Source of the DNA: Pseudorhodoferax sp032153935
GTDB lineage: Bacteria > Pseudomonadota > Gammaproteobacteria > Burkholderiales > Burkholderiaceae_C
DNA: 64,000 nucleotides
Reading direction: 5' to 3'
Assembly (NCBI RefSeq): GCF_964253035.1
Contig: NZ_CAXUQL020000002.1
Location: 310,001 to 374,000, forward strand
In this document: in pieces, positions 44,271 to 53,745 of the stretch
Numbering within the stretch: position 1 is the first letter of the stretch
Layout of the letters: each line of letters begins with the position of its first letter
The notes under the pieces: model-generated
What the model saw: only the letters and a program-made list of their open reading frames with translations
What the model was told of the DNA's origin: nothing
Database searches by the model: none
Made by a program: the position numbers and the translations under genes

Positions 44271-45926
44271 TCAGTTCACCGCGCATGTGAAGCTTGACGC
44301 GCTGTTGACATCGCCAGTCCCGCTGTACTTGGGATACGCCGGGTACTCGCACAGTGGGCGCGTCCTGCCGCGGGTGGCGGCAGCATTGTCGAAGGTGACC
44401 TGATTGCTGGGCGCGTATCCCCGCTCCGCCCAGTCTTCCAGCGCCGACAGTGCATCCCAGTTCGACGTGAAGTCGCCGAAGCCGTGGCCAAAGCCAGGCA
44501 CGACGTAATAGCGCGTGAAGCCAGCCAGCTGGCTGCCGTAGCGCTTGTCCAGCTGGCCATAGTAGGCGTTGGTCAACGTCGGCGAGATCAGCATGTCGGT
44601 CGTGCCCTGCACCATCAGCAGCTTGCCACCGCGGGCCTTGAACGTGTCGAGGTTCGGGTCGTTGGCGTCGAGCAGGTTGGACAGGTACAGCACGCGCGAC
44701 TGGTACTTCGTGTAGTCGAAGTTGTCGATCGTGGCGCTCGTGTCTTGCAAGTCCCACTGCGTGATCACAGGCTTGATCTGCGAGTAAAACAGGTTGGCCT
44801 GGCCTGCCGCACCGACCGTGTCGATCAGGATGCCGTTCACGTCGCCGCCCTGGAACACCGGGTAGCCGCCGATCGAGGTCACGTTGTTGGCGAACGGGAA
44901 CGCGAGTTCAGTCGCCGAACCAGCCACCCGCAGGGCTGCGATCTGCGGATCGGACAGGCAGGTGTCGCCGGTGTCGGCACCACCCGGGCAACGCAGAACG
45001 GCGACGTCGTAGGTCGTCTGGCAGGCCGCCGTGTTGGAGACGATCCCGTCAGCTACTCCGTCCAGCGCATCGCAGGCCTGCAGGACGCTGGCCTTGACAG
45101 CTGCCGCCTTGGCCAGGTTCACGTAGGCCCCCGTGGTGCGGTACATCGCGGCCCATGCCCGGTACCACGAGAAAACGATGCCTTGGTTCTGGTTGGCGGG
45201 GTAATAGGCTATGGCGCCATCGAAGTCGGCACCGTAGCGCTGCACGGCGGCCAGAGCCTCGTGGCCACCTTTGGAGCCGCCCTGGAAGTAGCTCTTGTAC
45301 GGCGCGCGGCCGTAATACTGCTTCTGCAGTGCGACGGCCACATCGTGCATGCGCTTGACGGACTGACCACCGTAGTTGGCAAGCGCCTGGTCGTTGTCCC
45401 CGAAGCTGCCGTTGGGCTTCTGGTTGCCGCTGTCGCTGCCATAGGTGGCGTAGCCCAGCGCCAGGGGAACAGGCGTCGCGGCCGGCGCATTGCTCACGCC
45501 GCCCAGGCCCGTCACCACGGTGCCGTTGAAGCCGCCGCCGCCGAACTGCAGCGTTTTCACGTTCCACTGCGTGGGAAGGTTGATCTGGAAGTTGATGGGT
45601 GGGTCGCTGGGGCTGGTTGCCGTGACCTTGCCGAGCAGCTTGCAATGCTCAGGCAAGGTGGCTGTGGCTGCCTGCAAGGTGGCGCTGGACACGGTGGCGC
45701 CAGAGGTCGGCAGGCCAATGTCACCGGCCGACACGGTCGCCGTTGCAAGTCGCGCGCAGGCGGCGGACGCAGAAGCCACCGTCAGCGGCGCAGGCGGTGC
45801 CTCCAGCGTCTGGTTGTCGTCGTCGCCGCCGCCGCAGCCGATCAGGAGCACGGTCGTCGCGCCGATCGTTGCCGCCGCCACGGCCATGGATCGCATCTGC
45901 ATGGGTGGTCTGCACCAGTTCTTCAT
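44271..45926 (-). CDS. Tannase/feruloyl esterase-family lipoprotein lacking the active-site disulfide
   Basis: The 551-residue secreted esterase has a lipoprotein signal (TTVLLIGCGGG, lipid Cys about residue 31). The alpha/beta hydrolase nucleophile is in SYFQGGSKGGHEAL, and the calcium-loop DALDGVADGIV and the conserved RTRPLC near the C-terminus identify the tannase family (including feruloyl esterases and MHETase). The family's paired cysteines next to Ser and His (CS...HC) are both Gly here (GGSKGG and GFGHGFGDF). It hydrolyses an ester outside the cytoplasm, plausibly releasing the acid used by the operon upstream. The start at 45926 fits the signal peptide. Confidence 0.8.
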   Translation of the reverse strand: MKNWCRPPMQMRSMAVAAATIGATTVLLIGCGGGDDDNQTLEAPPAPLTVASASAACARLATATVSAGDIGLPTSGATVSSATLQAATATLPEHCKLLGKVTATSPSDPPINFQINLPTQWNVKTLQFGGGGFNGTVVTGLGGVSNAPAATPVPLALGYATYGSDSGNQKPNGSFGDNDQALANYGGQSVKRMHDVAVALQKQYYGRAPYKSYFQGGSKGGHEALAAVQRYGADFDGAIAYYPANQNQGIVFSWYRAWAAMYRTTGAYVNLAKAAAVKASVLQACDALDGVADGIVSNTAACQTTYDVAVLRCPGGADTGDTCLSDPQIAALRVAGSATELAFPFANNVTSIGGYPVFQGGDVNGILIDTVGAAGQANLFYSQIKPVITQWDLQDTSATIDNFDYTKYQSRVLYLSNLLDANDPNLDTFKARGGKLLMVQGTTDMLISPTLTNAYYGQLDKRYGSQLAGFTRYYVVPGFGHGFGDFTSNWDALSALEDWAERGYAPSNQVTFDNAAATRGRTRPLCEYPAYPKYSGTGDVNSASSFTCAVN

Positions 45927-46050
45927 AGGTCTCCTCACTTTGGTTTCCCTGCAAAAAGGCAGGAGCACCGATGCTAGGAAAACGAACGCGGAATGCAGAT
46001 CGGCAGAACTGACGATTCAACGCTTTGCAGTGCCGGTGGGCGGACGCAAC

Positions 46051-47145
46051 TCAGGCTTGCGCAGCAGCCGGACAGCCCCAGGCCTCCAGCGCTTGATCGA
46101 GAGACAGCGCGCTCGCCGGCTTGGGCACTGCGTTACCGGTGCGTGAGAACCGGGGCGCAGGTGCAGGCTGCATCACACCATCGACCTGCACGTACGAGCC
46201 GCGCTCGGCATTGTGCGGGTGCGCCGGCGCCTCATCCCAGTCCAGCACCGGCGCAAAGCAGGCGTCCGTGCCTTCCAGCACCTTGCACCACTCGTCCCGG
46301 GTGCGGGTCCGGAACACGTCAGCCAAACGCAGCTTCAGCAGAGGCCAACGCGTCGCATCCATTTGGCCGTCGAACAACGGATCACCAATGCCGCAGCGCT
46401 CACGCAGTTCAGCATAAAACTGCGGTTCGATCGCGCCAATGGCAATGAACTTGCCGTCGGCGCAAGCATAGGTGTCGTAGAAGTGGGCCCCTCCGTCCAG
46501 CAGGTTCTCGCCGCGCTGGTTGCTCCACGATCCCATCGCCTTCATGCCGTACATGAACGCGGACAGCAGCGCCGTGCCATCGGTCATTGCTGCGTCGACC
46601 ACCTGGCCGCGACCGGAGCGGGCAGCTTCGTGCAGGCCCGCCAGCAGGCCAACCGTCAGCAGCATGCCGCCACCACCGAAGTCACCGACGTAGTTCAGCG
46701 GCGGCGGTGGCGTCTCATCTGCACGGCCGATCGCATGCAAGGCGCCTGTGATCGCGATGTAGTTGATGTCGTGCCCCGCTGCATGAGCGAGAGGCCCATG
46801 CTGGCCCCAGCCAGTCATGCGCCCGTACACCAGGCGCGGATTCACGGCATGGCAGGGTTGCGGGCCCAGTCCGAGCTTTTCCATCACGCCTGGGCGGAAG
46901 CCCTCGATCAGGCAGTCCGACGCCGCGACCAATTGCATGACCTGCTCGGCCGCACCCTCCGCACGAAGATCCATCGCAAGGGTGCGGCGGTTGCGGGTGG
47001 TCACATCGCGTGCATCGGGCTTGGTACCCGGGCGCGCGATGCGCAGCACGTCGGCACCGAGATCCCCCAGGACCATGGCGCAGAACGGGCCGGGGCCGAT
47101 GCCGGCAAACTCGATGACCTTCAATCCTTCTAGCGGTCCAGCCAT
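46051..47145 (-). CDS. CoA-transferase family III (CaiB/BaiF; AMACR-like)
   Basis: The 364-residue protein begins MAGPLEGLKVIEFAGIGPGP and continues MVLGDLGADVLRI, the conserved start of CaiB/BaiF enzymes. The catalytic Asp region of the family (YVGDFGGGGMLLTVGLLAGL) and GHDINYIAITG are present. Members transfer CoA between acids or racemise 2-methylacyl-CoA; AMACR style (HPHNAERGSY) is evident. It follows the APH-like kinase by 12 bp in a long minus-strand catabolic operon. A role in activating or epimerising a branched acyl-CoA fits the context. Confidence 0.88.
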   Translation of the reverse strand: MAGPLEGLKVIEFAGIGPGPFCAMVLGDLGADVLRIARPGTKPDARDVTTRNRRTLAMDLRAEGAAEQVMQLVAASDCLIEGFRPGVMEKLGLGPQPCHAVNPRLVYGRMTGWGQHGPLAHAAGHDINYIAITGALHAIGRADETPPPPLNYVGDFGGGGMLLTVGLLAGLHEAARSGRGQVVDAAMTDGTALLSAFMYGMKAMGSWSNQRGENLLDGGAHFYDTYACADGKFIAIGAIEPQFYAELRERCGIGDPLFDGQMDATRWPLLKLRLADVFRTRTRDEWCKVLEGTDACFAPVLDWDEAPAHPHNAERGSYVQVDGVMQPAPAPRFSRTGNAVPKPASALSLDQALEAWGCPAAAQA

Positions 47146-47157
47146 GGCATGGCACTC

Positions 47158-48180
47158 CTATGCGTCGGAAGCGATGAGTTCGGCGGCGTAGCGCGCAAAC
47201 CGTGCGGACAGGCCGCCCACGGCCTCGGCGTCCTGGCCGACAGCGTTGCCTGCCCGCGCACGCGCCGTGATGCCTTCCAGGATCACGGCGAAGCGGAACA
47301 GCGAGAAGGCATGGTGAAACGGGCGCACTTCTTCGGCACGGCCGCTTGCCGCGCGGTAGGCGGCCAGGAACTCGGACTGCGTGGGCAGGCCGAGTTGCGC
47401 CAAGTCGAGCCCGCGCAGACCTTCGAACACATCGGGATCGGTGTGCCACGGCAGGCTGCTGTAGGCGGCATCGGCCAGCGGATGGCCCAGCGTGGACAGC
47501 TCCCAATCGAGTACCGCCACGATGCGCGGCTCGGTCGGGTGGAACATCACGTTGCCGAGCCTGTAGTCACCGTGCGCGATGCAGCATTCCTCGCTTGGCG
47601 GAATGTGCTCAGGCAACCACGTGATCAGGCGATCGATGTCGGCATTCTCGGCCGTCTTGGATGCGTCCCACTGCCGCGTCCAACGTGCGATCTGCCGCGC
47701 GAAGAAGTTGCCGGGCTTGCCGAAGTCGCTCAGGCCGACAGAGGCCCAGTCCACCGCATGCAGGCGAGCCAGCGTCTCTGCCAACGCGAACAGGTAGCGG
47801 CGGCGCTCGGCCGGCGCGACGCCGGCCAACGCATAGTTGCTCATGACGCGCCCCTGCAGGCGCTCCATCACGTAGAACGGCGTGCCGATCACCTCCCGCT
47901 CATCGCAGAACAGCACGACCTCGGGCACCGGCACGTCCGTGCCTTTCAGCGCACGCATGATCCTGGCCTCGCGGTCGATCGCGTGGGCCGACTTGAGCAG
48001 CTCGCCCGGCGGCTGCTTGCGCAGCACCAAGGCAGGGCCGCGGTCGAAGCTGACGAAGAAGGTGGGGTTGGACTGGCCACCGCCGATGCGCTCCAGCCGC
48101 ATCTCGCCATGCAGGCCCGAAATCTGCTGCCGCAGGTAGGAACCCAGGGCTTCGGGATCGAATTCCGGTACGGCGGTCAC
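47158..48180 (-). CDS. APH-like phosphotransferase family protein (acyl-CoA-associated type)
   Basis: The 340-residue protein has the aminoglycoside-phosphotransferase-like kinase fold: SNPTFFV-strand, ALVLRKQPPGE (ATP-binding Lys), HGDYRLGNVMFH (catalytic loop) and VLDWELSTLGHPLAD (metal-binding Asp). This branch neighbours acyl-CoA dehydrogenases and resembles the kinase domain of ACAD10/11, which phosphorylates hydroxyacyl-CoA. The start is a GTG overlapping the livM stop (GTGA), so a longer open frame inside livM is rejected. It is co-transcribed with LivFGHM and the CoA transferase. Confidence 0.85.
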   Translation of the reverse strand: MTAVPEFDPEALGSYLRQQISGLHGEMRLERIGGGQSNPTFFVSFDRGPALVLRKQPPGELLKSAHAIDREARIMRALKGTDVPVPEVVLFCDEREVIGTPFYVMERLQGRVMSNYALAGVAPAERRRYLFALAETLARLHAVDWASVGLSDFGKPGNFFARQIARWTRQWDASKTAENADIDRLITWLPEHIPPSEECCIAHGDYRLGNVMFHPTEPRIVAVLDWELSTLGHPLADAAYSSLPWHTDPDVFEGLRGLDLAQLGLPTQSEFLAAYRAASGRAEEVRPFHHAFSLFRFAVILEGITARARAGNAVGQDAEAVGGLSARFARYAAELIASDA

Positions 48181-49184
48181 GGCTGGACCTTTCCGCCCAT
48201 GCGTGCGCGCAACCGTTCGATCCAGCCCATGACGCCGCCCGGCATGACGAACATGAACAGGATCAACACGACACCGTAGACACCCCAAGCAGCGTCCTTG
48301 GAGATCTTCTCCGCGACGCTGGGCACAAACATGATGAAGAGCGCACCGAAGAGCGCGCCCCACAGGGTGCCGACGCCACCGACCACCACGCCGACCAGCA
48401 GCGAGATGGACAGGAACATGGTGAACGAATCGGGTGAGACGAACTGCACGGCCACCGCCGACAGTGCGCCGCCGATGCCGGTGAACGCGGCGGAGACGCC
48501 GAAGGTCATCGACTTGTAGTGGCTGTTGTCCACGCCCATCGACTCCGCCGCCAAGTGGTGGTCGCGGATGGCCCGGATCGCCCGGCCGGTCCCGCTGTCG
48601 ATCAGGTGGCGCGCCAGCACGAACAGCACTGCGGCCATCGCCAGCGTGTACAGATAGAACCACTGATCGGAGTCGAGCGGCAGGCCGAACGGCGCATCCG
48701 GCTTGAGCAGCACGATGCCGCCCACCCCACCGGTCCAGGCCTCCAGGTGCTTGTACTTGAGCAGCTGCGGGGTGACCACGCCAAGCGAGAACGTGGCGAG
48801 GGCCAGGTACAGCCCCTGCAGCTTCAGCGCCGGACGCCCGAACAGGTAGCCGATCACGAACGAGGTCACGCCGCCCACCGGAATGCTGATCCAGTAAGGC
48901 ACGCCGAGGCGGTCCATCAGGATCGCCGAGGTGTAGGCGCCGATCGCGAAGAACGCGCCGTGGCCCAGCGAGATCTGGCCGTTGTAGCCGGTCAGCAGGT
49001 TCAAGCCGATCAGTGCGATCGCGTACGACAGCACCATCGTGGCCTGGAACAGCATGTAGCCCTTGGCGACGAAGGCCAGCGCTGCTGCCAGGACCAGGAC
49101 GATGAGTGCCCAGGGAATGCCGCCGCTGCGCGGCACGCTCGTGGCTAGGGGGTAGCGGTTGGAAATGGAAGTCATGGCCAGCAT
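48177..49184 (-). CDS. livM: Branched-chain amino acid-type ABC transporter permease LivM
   Basis: The 335-residue permease has about nine to ten hydrophobic helices and the LivM signature: LTGYNGQISLGHGAFFAIGAY, GRAIRAIRDHHLAAESMGV, and GVVVGGVGTLWGALFGALF. With LivH it forms the inner-membrane channel of a HAAT-family importer. Start may be the Met at 49184 or MTSISNRYPL at 49175. In this operon, with acyl-CoA enzymes, it more likely imports an organic acid than an amino acid. Confidence 0.9.
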   Translation of the reverse strand: MLAMTSISNRYPLATSVPRSGGIPWALIVLVLAAALAFVAKGYMLFQATMVLSYAIALIGLNLLTGYNGQISLGHGAFFAIGAYTSAILMDRLGVPYWISIPVGGVTSFVIGYLFGRPALKLQGLYLALATFSLGVVTPQLLKYKHLEAWTGGVGGIVLLKPDAPFGLPLDSDQWFYLYTLAMAAVLFVLARHLIDSGTGRAIRAIRDHHLAAESMGVDNSHYKSMTFGVSAAFTGIGGALSAVAVQFVSPDSFTMFLSISLLVGVVVGGVGTLWGALFGALFIMFVPSVAEKISKDAAWGVYGVVLILFMFVMPGGVMGWIERLRARMGGKVQP

Positions 49185-49191
49185 GGCGTGC

Positions 49192-50066
49192 TCACACGCG
49201 TTGGACGATGGTGCGGCCCATCAGGCCTGCAGGACGGACCACCAGCACGCCCACAATGAGCACCAGTGCCACGGACAACTTGAGCTCGGTGCCGACCACA
49301 TAGGTGCCGATCACGTTCTCGAGCACACCCACCAGGAAGCCACCGATGACGGCACCGACCGGGTTGTCGATGCCTCCGATCAAGGCACCGGCGAACGCGT
49401 AGATGAGCACGCCGGTCATCATGCTGGGATCGAGGAACACCACTGGTGCCACCATCAGGCCGGCGACCGCACCGATCGCGGCCGCCAGGCCCCAGCCCAG
49501 CATCAGCATGCGGCCGACGTGGATGCCCAGCATGCGCGAGGAGCCGGGGTTCTGCGCAGCTGCCCGCATGGTGAGGCCCAGGGTGCTGAAGCGGAAGAAC
49601 GAGAACAGCAGCGCGACGATGCACAGCGCCACGAAGATGGTGCCCACCTGATGGGCGGACATCATCGAGCCGCTGTACCAGGCGCCCTTCTCGAACGGCG
49701 TCGGGAACTCCTTGATCTGCGTCCCGAAGATCCAGCCCGTGATGCTGTGGAACACCACCAGCAGGCCGATGAACACGACCACCACGCTCAGTTCAGGTGC
49801 CTTGTGCAGAGGACGGATCACCGCGAACTCCACGACTGCGCCGATCACGAACGACAGCACGATCGTCGACAGAAAGGCGGCCCAGTAGGGAAACCCGGCC
49901 TGGATCAGCGCCCACGCCAGGAAGGTCGAGAACGTCGCCATCTCTCCCTGCGCGAAGTTCACGTGGTGCGTGGCCTGGTAGATCATCACCAGCGCGAGTG
50001 CCACGATGGCGTAGATGCCACCAGTGGACAGTCCCGCCACGACCTGTTGGAAGAAGCTCTCCATCA

Positions 50067-50067
<1 letters not shown>
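49192..50067 (-). CDS. livH: Branched-chain amino acid-type ABC transporter permease LivH
   Basis: The 291-residue permease has LivH motifs: GLSTGGIYAIVALALVMIY, HHVNFAQGEMATFSTF, and MRAAAQNPGSSRMLGIHVGR, plus AGALIGGIDNPVGAVIGG. It pairs with LivM, whose gene starts 8 bp downstream. The start overlaps the livF stop (GTGATGATG), so GTG 50070, ATG 50067 or ATG 50064 may be used. Membrane bound; the substrate follows the binding protein encoded at 60573, which is broken. Confidence 0.9.
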
Positions 50068-50779
<712 letters not shown>

Positions 50780-50783
<4 letters not shown>

Positions 50784-51577
50784 GCGGTTGCTCCCTCTTC
50801 ATCGCCAAGGTATGCGCGGATCACCTCCGGGTGATTGCGCACGTGCTCGGGACTGCCGTCTGCGATCTTGCGACCGAAGTTCAGTGCCACGATGCGATCG
50901 CAGACCCCCATCACGAGCGCCATGTGGTGCTCGACGAGCAGAATCGTCAGGTTCAGCCGCTTGCGAATGTCCAGGATGAGAGCGCCGAGTCCGTGCAACT
51001 CCTCGTGGTTCAAGCCGCAGGCCGGTTCGTCCAGCAGCAGCAGCGAAGGCTCGCTCGCCAGCGCGCGCGCCAGTTCGACCCGCTTCTGCGTGCCGAAGGG
51101 CAGATCGGCCACGATGCGGTCCGTGAAGCTCTGGAGCTCCAGCAGCTCGATGGCCTGATCGGCACGCTCCCGGGCCTCACGCTCGGCCTTCACCGCTCTG
51201 GGCAGGCGCAGCGCATCGGCGACGAAACCGACGTGGTGGTGCGCGTGGGCGCCGACCAGCACGTTCTCACCCACCGTCATCGTGCGGTACAGGGCCAGGT
51301 TCTGGAAGGTGCGTCCCACGCCGAGCCCGGCGATGCGGTGCCGCGGCTCGGACGACAGCACATGGCCATTGAAATGGATCGTGCCCGCATTGCAGCGGTA
51401 CAGCCGCGACAGGCAGTTGAACAGCGTGCTCTTGCCTGCACCGTTGGGTCCGATCAGCCCGCGGATCTCGCCGCGGCGTACGTCAAAGCTGACGCCGTCC
51501 AGGGCGACGATGCCGCCGAAGCGCACCGTCACGTTGTCCACTTGCAGGAGTGGAGTGTCTCCGTTGTTCTGGTTCAT
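50780..51577 (-). CDS. livG: ABC transporter ATP-binding protein LivG
   Basis: The 265-residue ATPase has Walker A LIGPNGAGKSTLFN and Walker B SLLLLDEPACGLNH. The signature region reads LPFGTQKRVELARAL, a LivG-type variant of LSGGQ. The C-terminal FGRKIADGSPEHVRNHPEVIRAYLG is the typical LivG tail. It is downstream of the thiolase gene by 40 bp and heads the livGFHM block. Confidence 0.92.
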
Positions 51578-51617
51578 CGCGTTCTAGGCAGTCTTCTGGC
51601 GCGCGCGGGCCAGCGAA

Positions 51618-52796
51618 CTACAGTCGCTCCACGATGGTCACGTTGGCCATGCCGCCGCCTTCGCACATCGTCTGCAGGCCGTACCGGCCGCCGCGCTGGT
51701 GCAGCACGTTGATGAGCGTCGTCATGAGCTTGGTACCCGAGGCCCCCAGCGGATGGCCGAGCGCGATCGCCCCGCCGTTGACGTTGAGGCGGGAAGGATC
51801 GGCGCCCAAGGCCTGGAGCCAGGCCAGCGGCACCGGCGCGAAGGCCTCGTTGACTTCGTAGGCATCGATGTCCCGGATGTCGAGGCCAGCCTTCTGCAAG
51901 GCACGCTGCGTTGCCGGAATCGGCGCGTCCAGCATCACGACCGGGTCGTGGCCCAGCACCGAGATGTGGTGGATCCGGGCCAACGGCTTCAAGCCGAAGG
52001 TCTTCAGCGCGCGCTCGTTCACGACCATGACCGCGCTCGCGCCGTCGCAGATCTGGCTTGCGCTGGCCGCCGAGACCATGCCGCCTTCCTGGATCAGCTT
52101 GACCGATGAGATGCCTTCCAGCGTCGCATCGAAGCGGATGCCTTCGTCCTGGGCATGGACCTCGTCGGACACGCTGCCGTCGTTGCGGCGCGTGGCCAGC
52201 GGCAGGATTTCCTTGGCGAAGCGCCCTTCCCGCGTCGCAGCCGCCGCGCGGCGGTGGCTCTCCAGCGCAAAGGCGTCCAGCTGCGGTTTGGTCATGCCGA
52301 ACTTGCGCGCGATCATTTCAGCACCGGCGAACTGGCTGAATTGCACGTGCGGATAGCGCGCGCGCATGCCATCGTTCAGGTAGTCGCCTAAGCCGGCCTT
52401 GCGGAACACGTCGGTCGGCGAGAACATGGGTACGCGGCTCATGCTCTCTACGCCCGCGGCGATCACGCAGTCCATCGTCCCCGACATCACCGCCTGCGCG
52501 GCGAAGTGCAAGGCCTGCTGCGACGAGCCGCACTGGCGGTCCACCGCCGTGGCAGGCACCGACTCCGGCAGCTTGGACGCCAGCACCGCATTGCGCGCGA
52601 TGTTCATGGCCTGCTCGCCGGCCTGGCTCACACAGCCGAGGATGACGTCGTCGACGGCCTTCGGATCGATGCCGGTGTCGGCCACCACAGCGTTGAGCAC
52701 GCTGGCGGCGAGGTCACCGGGTTGCCAGCCCGACAGGCGCCCATTACGGCGGCCACCGGCCGTGCGTCGCGCCGCGACGATGAATGCTTCAGCCAT
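51618..52796 (-). CDS. Acetyl-CoA acetyltransferase (thiolase)
   Basis: The 392-residue thiolase has the nucleophilic Cys in AVDRQCGSSQQALHFA (about 90), GHPLGASGTKLM (His) and MCEGGGMANV (second Cys). The start MAEAFIVAARRT is the conserved family start. It follows the SDR gene by 26 bp and precedes livG. The subtype (RQCGSSQQ) differs from the thiolase at 26696 (SKMCGSGM), so the two have different ancestry and probably different acyl substrates. Confidence 0.92.
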   Translation of the reverse strand: MAEAFIVAARRTAGGRRNGRLSGWQPGDLAASVLNAVVADTGIDPKAVDDVILGCVSQAGEQAMNIARNAVLASKLPESVPATAVDRQCGSSQQALHFAAQAVMSGTMDCVIAAGVESMSRVPMFSPTDVFRKAGLGDYLNDGMRARYPHVQFSQFAGAEMIARKFGMTKPQLDAFALESHRRAAAATREGRFAKEILPLATRRNDGSVSDEVHAQDEGIRFDATLEGISSVKLIQEGGMVSAASASQICDGASAVMVVNERALKTFGLKPLARIHHISVLGHDPVVMLDAPIPATQRALQKAGLDIRDIDAYEVNEAFAPVPLAWLQALGADPSRLNVNGGAIALGHPLGASGTKLMTTLINVLHQRGGRYGLQTMCEGGGMANVTIVERL

Positions 52797-52822
52797 TGAA
52801 TACTCCAGATGCAAAGGAAGGG

Positions 52823-53605
52823 TCAGCGCGGTGCCATGCGGATGGCGCCGTCCAGGCGAATGCTCTCGCCGTTGAGGTAGCCGTTCACCGCCATGAACTC
52901 GACCAGTTGGGCAAACTCTTCGGGCTCTCCGAGGCGCTTGGGAAACGGCACCGAGGCGGCCAGCGCGGCCTTGACGTTGTCTGGTGCGGCTTGCAGCAGC
53001 GGCGTGTTGAAGATGCCGGGCAGGATGGTGTTGACGCGGATGCCCTCGTCCATGAGGTCGCGCGCGATCGGCAGCGTCATGCCGACGATCCCGGCCTTCG
53101 AGGCCGTGTACGCAGCCTGGCCCATCTGGCCGTCCTGCGCCGCCACGGATGCCGTGTTGACGATCACGCCCCGCTCGCCGGCTGTCGTCCGTTCCAGTTC
53201 GAGCATGCCGGCGGCCGACTTGGCAATGCAGCGGAAGGTGCCGATCAGGTTGATCTGCACGATCTTCTCGAACTGGAGCAGCGGAAAGTGCCGCACGGCA
53301 CCCGTCGCCTTGTCGCGGCCGGCCGTCTTGGCGACATGCCCGGTGCCCGCGCAGTTGACGAGGATGCGCTCCTGCCCGTGGGCGGCGCGGGCGCGTGCGA
53401 AAGCCTGCTCGACGTCCTGCTCGGACGTCACGTCGACGCGGCAGAACACCCCACCGATCTCGGAGGCCAGCGACTCTCCAAGCTCGGCATTCAGGTCGAA
53501 GAGCGCAACCTTCACGCCATGGGCGGCGAGGCGGCGCGCGGACGCGGCGCCGAGGCCTGAAGCGCCTCCGGTCACGACCGCGGAAATGGTGGAATCAAGC
53601 AGCAT
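52823..53605 (-). CDS. SDR-family 3-hydroxyacyl-CoA dehydrogenase-like
   Basis: The 260-residue short-chain dehydrogenase has VTGGASGLGAASARRL (NAD binding), NCAGTGH, NTASVAAQDG (Ser) and YTASKAG (Tyr, Lys). Its C-terminus (YLNGESIRLDGAIRMAPR) closely resembles the SDR at 27919. The start MLLDSTISAV is chosen; a longer open frame upstream overlaps the divergent LuxR gene and has no family features. It is the first gene of the thiolase-livGFHM-APH-CoA transferase-esterase operon. Confidence 0.9.
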   Translation of the reverse strand: MLLDSTISAVVTGGASGLGAASARRLAAHGVKVALFDLNAELGESLASEIGGVFCRVDVTSEQDVEQAFARARAAHGQERILVNCAGTGHVAKTAGRDKATGAVRHFPLLQFEKIVQINLIGTFRCIAKSAAGMLELERTTAGERGVIVNTASVAAQDGQMGQAAYTASKAGIVGMTLPIARDLMDEGIRVNTILPGIFNTPLLQAAPDNVKAALAASVPFPKRLGEPEEFAQLVEFMAVNGYLNGESIRLDGAIRMAPR

Positions 53606-53745
53606 GGTCAACACGTCAAAGGGGCTCTTGCCCGGTGTGACGAGTCTAGGGAGAGCACTCTCAACGCACCATCGTCGGATTTGACGAACGTGGACGACGG
53701 AGTGCTGTGCGATCATCCGCGGGCCCGCTTCCACAACCGTTGCAC

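Noticed and set aside
44484..45977. Plus-strand open frame of 497 codons opposite the esterase
   Set aside because: Antisense shadow; the minus frame has signal peptide and tannase motifs.
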